DNA of 64,000 nucleotides, taken from the NCBI GenBank assembly GCA_041861885.1, contig JBGVUE010000001.1:1414001-1478000 (forward strand), given 5' to 3'. Made by a program: the position numbers and the translations under genes. Numbering within the stretch: the first letter of the stretch is position 1; each line of letters opens with the position of its first letter. The DNA comes from Haloimpatiens sp. FM7315. GTDB taxonomy: Bacteria; Bacillota; Clostridia; Clostridiales; Clostridiaceae. Positions 61,350 through 64,000 of the stretch are shown in pieces. The notes below the pieces were generated by a model. The model searched no databases and was not told the origin of the DNA. It saw nothing but the letters and a program-made list of their open reading frames with translations.

Positions 61350-63041
61350 ATGAACAAGAAAAAAATTTTGTCAATGGTTACAGTAGCAACATTAATGACT
61401 TCAACTGCACTAATTGGATGTGGAACTAAAAATGAAAGCGCTAGCAAAGATAGTGCTTCAAAATCTGGTGTAAAGATGGACAAGGACCAATACCTAAATA
61501 TTAATTTAGGAACAGAAGTTAAAACACTAGACCCTTCTATTGCTACAGATACATATGGTTCATTTATTTTAACAGAAACAATGGAAGGACTTACAAGACT
61601 AGAACAGGATGAAAACGGTAAAGATGTTGTTAAACCTGCAGGTGCAGAAAAGTGGGAACATAATGAAGATGGAACAGTTTGGACTTTCCATTTAAGAAAC
61701 TACAAGTGGTCTGATGGTAAGCCTGTTACTGCAGGAGATTTTGTATATTCAATGCAAAGAACATTAACACCAGAAACTGGTGCAGGATATGCAAATCTAC
61801 TTTATACAATTAAAAATGGTAAGGCTATAAATGAGGGAAAAGCAAAGCCAGAGACTTTAGGTGCTAAAGCCATAGATGATAAAACTCTAGAGCTTACACT
61901 TGAAGAACCATGTCCATACTTCTTCCAAATTACTTATAATAAAACACTTATGCCTCAAAGAAAAGATATAGTTGAGAAAAACGGAAGTAAATACGGGACA
62001 GAAGCAAATACAATGGTATATTGTGGACCTTTTACTTTAAAAGGCTGGACACACAACAGTGAAATGGCTCTTGAAAAAAATAAAGAATATTGGGATAAAG
62101 ACAATGTGAAACTAGATAAAGTTACTTGTAAAATAATAAAAGACGAAGTTGCTGCATACAATTCTCTATATAGTGGTGCTCTAGATTTAGGCGGAGCATC
62201 CAAAAAAGAGTGGATACAAAAATTTGATCAAACAGGAAAATATAATAAAATTCAAGGCTATAGACCAGGAGCAGATTATGTATTTTTTAATACAAAAAAT
62301 GAGGTTTTTAAAAATGCTAACGTTAGAAAGGCTTTTTCAATAGGCATAGATAGAAAAGATTTATGTGAAGTTATATTTAAGGGACGTGAAAATCCAGCTA
62401 CAGGATGGGTACCTCCAACTGTAGCAGTTAATGATAAGGAATTCAGAAAAGAAGCAGGAAGTCCCGTTGATGATTTAATAAAAGATAATCCAGATCCAAA
62501 AGCATTATTGTCAAAAGGATTAAAAGAATTGGGAATGGATGAAGACCCTTCAAAATTAACAGTAACCTTCTTACAATCAGGAACATCTCAGTGGAATAGG
62601 ACATATGCTGAATATTTACAACAAATGTACAAAAGGACATTAGGCGTAAATATTAAGGCTGAATATGTAGATTGGCCTGTATTCCAAAAGAAAACAGATG
62701 AAGGAGATTACGCTATAGCAAGCCAGTTTATGTCTGGGGACTATAATGATCCTAATACATTTGTAGATGGATTTATATCAGCATCAGCATATATACCAAC
62801 ATTCTGGAAAAATGATGAATACGATAAGTTAACTACAGAAGCTCAAAAGATTATGGACCCTCAGAAAAGACTTGAAAACTATAAAAAGGCTGAAAGAATT
62901 TTGGTCTATGATGATGCTGCAGTAGCACCAACAGCTTTTCCAACTAGAAACACTTATGTATACAAATATGTTAAAGGCCTAATGACTCCATTATTTGGAT
63001 CAAACGAGTTAAAATATGTGTATACTGATGGAAGAAACTAG
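61350..63041 (+). CDS. Peptide ABC transporter substrate-binding lipoprotein (SBP family 5), second copy
   Basis: A 563-residue paralogue of the protein at 59107, with most residues identical along the full length by eye. It has its own lipoprotein signal (MNKKKILSMVTVATLMTSTALIGC). Differences are concentrated after the lipid anchor and in scattered surface positions; for example PAGSYTFFNTKDK becomes PGADYVFFNTKNE near the ligand lobe. The duplicated pair may have diverged in ligand preference or expression. No transport permease follows. A hairpin terminator lies 40 bases downstream. Confidence 0.92.
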   Translation: MNKKKILSMVTVATLMTSTALIGCGTKNESASKDSASKSGVKMDKDQYLNINLGTEVKTLDPSIATDTYGSFILTETMEGLTRLEQDENGKDVVKPAGAEKWEHNEDGTVWTFHLRNYKWSDGKPVTAGDFVYSMQRTLTPETGAGYANLLYTIKNGKAINEGKAKPETLGAKAIDDKTLELTLEEPCPYFFQITYNKTLMPQRKDIVEKNGSKYGTEANTMVYCGPFTLKGWTHNSEMALEKNKEYWDKDNVKLDKVTCKIIKDEVAAYNSLYSGALDLGGASKKEWIQKFDQTGKYNKIQGYRPGADYVFFNTKNEVFKNANVRKAFSIGIDRKDLCEVIFKGRENPATGWVPPTVAVNDKEFRKEAGSPVDDLIKDNPDPKALLSKGLKELGMDEDPSKLTVTFLQSGTSQWNRTYAEYLQQMYKRTLGVNIKAEYVDWPVFQKKTDEGDYAIASQFMSGDYNDPNTFVDGFISASAYIPTFWKNDEYDKLTTEAQKIMDPQKRLENYKKAERILVYDDAAVAPTAFPTRNTYVYKYVKGLMTPLFGSNELKYVYTDGRN

Positions 63042-63080
63042 ACATTTGATAAATTAACAATTTGTTAAAAATGAAATTTG

Positions 63081-63126
63081 ATTCCTAATCTTTATTGTAT
63101 TAATGATAAAGATTAGGAATTTTTTA
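63081..63126 (+). terminator. Terminator after the second SBP gene
   Basis: ATTCCTAATCTTTA (63081-63094) pairs perfectly with TAAAGATTAGGAAT (63107-63120), followed by a T run. Confidence 0.92.
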
Positions 63127-63234
63127 TAGGAAATTTTTTATTTATGTGATATATTTGTTAAGGTAGTAATATAATTCTACTGCGTGCAAATAAAATATAG
63201 ATGCTATATATAATCTAGAAAGTGGTGAAATAAA

Positions 63235-64000
63235 ATGTTTAGAAGAAATAAAAGATTAATGACTTTAGTTATTGCAAGTGCATTAGTAAGCTGTAATTTT
63301 ACATCTGTAAAAGCTGTAGACAATAGTGTAGCTTCAAAGTTTAAAAGAATATATGGGCAAACGAGATATGAAACTTCTATTCAAATATCAAAGAGCCAAT
63401 GGGAAAGTTCGGAGTGTGTAATTATCGCTAGTGGTAAGGATTTTTCTGATGCACTTTGCTCAGGACCTTTAGCAAAAAAATGAAGGCTCCTATTCTTTTA
63501 TGTGATGGGGAAAATTTAACAGAAGGACTTAAAGGCGAAATAAAAAGACTTGGTGCTAAAAAAGCATATATCATTGGTGGACAAGGTGTTATTTTGCCCA
63601 AAATAGAAAAAGAGTTAACTGATAACAGTTTAGAATGCACAAGAATAGGTGGAAAAGATAGATATGAGACTTCTTTAAAGATTGCTGAAATGGTTGGAAT
63701 GGAAAAGGGAGCTGTTATTGCATCAGCCATAGATTTTCCAGATTCAATGTCAATAGCGCCAATTGCTTGTAATAAACTAATTCCTATTTTATTAACTAGT
63801 AAAAATTCAATTAATGATAGAATTGAAAAGACTATTTCTGAAAATACAAAAGCTACCTATTATATAGTAGGTGGACAAGGTGTTATTTCAAAAGAAGTTG
63901 AAAATAAAGTTCCTAATGCAATTAGGTTAGGAGGTAAAAATAGATATGAGACAAATGTTCAGGTAATAAAAAAATTTATGGAAGAACTTTCTTTTGATAA
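63235..64000 (+). CDS. Cell-wall-binding repeat 2 (CWB2) surface protein, 3' end outside window (frameshifted near 63477)
   Basis: The start of a secreted wall protein. It has a signal peptide (MFRRNKRLMTLVIASALVSCNFTSVKA, cut probably after KA), then tandem CWB2 repeats with RIYGQTRYETSIQIS, VIIASGKDFSDALCSGPLA, AYIIGGQGVI, TRIGGKDRYETSLKIAEM, YYIVGGQGVISKEVE and RLGGKNRYETNVQV. Three repeats normally pack into a trimer that binds anionic wall polymer and anchors S-layer proteins. One A is missing from the run 63474-63480; restoring it joins LAKK to MKAPILLCDG. The C-terminal functional module is not visible. Confidence 0.85.

Overview
The window looks like a chromosomal segment of a low-GC, spore-forming, flagellated anaerobe of the genus Clostridium (sensu stricto). 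The evidence is strong A+T bias, AGGAGG-type ribosome sites, an alpha/beta small acid-soluble spore protein, a GerMN lipoprotein, pyruvate:ferredoxin oxidoreductase, glycyl-radical enzymes and a clostridial chemotaxis/late-flagellar gene order. The species cannot be fixed from the sequence alone. No rRNA, tRNA or CRISPR array was seen.

Layout. 1-6.6 kb: urocanate hydratase (cut by the window edge), the orphan glycyl-radical pair yjjI-yjjW behind a cre-like site, a GerMN lipoprotein and a cysteine-desulfurase-like enzyme. 7.2-11.8 kb: recJ, split inside its catalytic DHH motif by a 2.8-kb group II intron whose maturase gene carries an in-frame amber stop. 12-21 kb: SASP, murG, a beta-CASP ribonuclease, pyruvate:ferredoxin oxidoreductase, a DUF1292 protein, a HAD phosphatase and a class IV aminotransferase. 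21.2-31.7 kb: a sigma-D-type promoter followed by fapA-cheW-cheD-cheB-cheR-cheA-cheC-cheY-cheW-fliM-fliY. 31.8-42 kb: a second sigma-D-type promoter followed by flgM-flgN-flgK-flgL-fliW-csrA-flaG-(unknown)-fliS-fliD, then a FliT-like gene and flagellin. 42.1-54.1 kb: a flagellin-modification island with TPR-glycosyltransferases, a giant TPR/glycosyltransferase/TagF fusion, a nucleotidyltransferase-CobD-like fusion broken by an IS3-family element, an opine-dehydrogenase-like enzyme and YjfB. 54.2-57.1 kb: a soluble [FeFe]-hydrogenase/chemoreceptor fusion and a divergent second flagellin, each with its own sigma-D-like promoter. 57.1-64 kb: a PTS-type membrane protein and niaR, two tandem orphan peptide-binding lipoproteins flanking an HD-GYP remnant, and a CWB2 cell-wall protein cut by the window end.

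How it works together. FlgM, the repeated TAAA-N15-NNCGATAA promoters, and FliW/CsrA with GGA-loop hairpins in both flagellin leaders form a coherent late-flagellar control circuit. The island after flagellin has the parts expected for building a CDP-activated, amine-bearing phosphoryl group and transferring it to a flagellin glycan, loosely like C. difficile type A flagellin modification. The hydrogenase-like chemoreceptor would feed H2 or redox information into the same chemotaxis system.

Caveat. About two dozen genes or gene parts are broken by single-base shifts, nearly all a missing A or T in a short homopolymer. This pattern suggests consensus sequencing error rather than gene decay. 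Frameshifted genes are therefore annotated over their full reconstructed extent.
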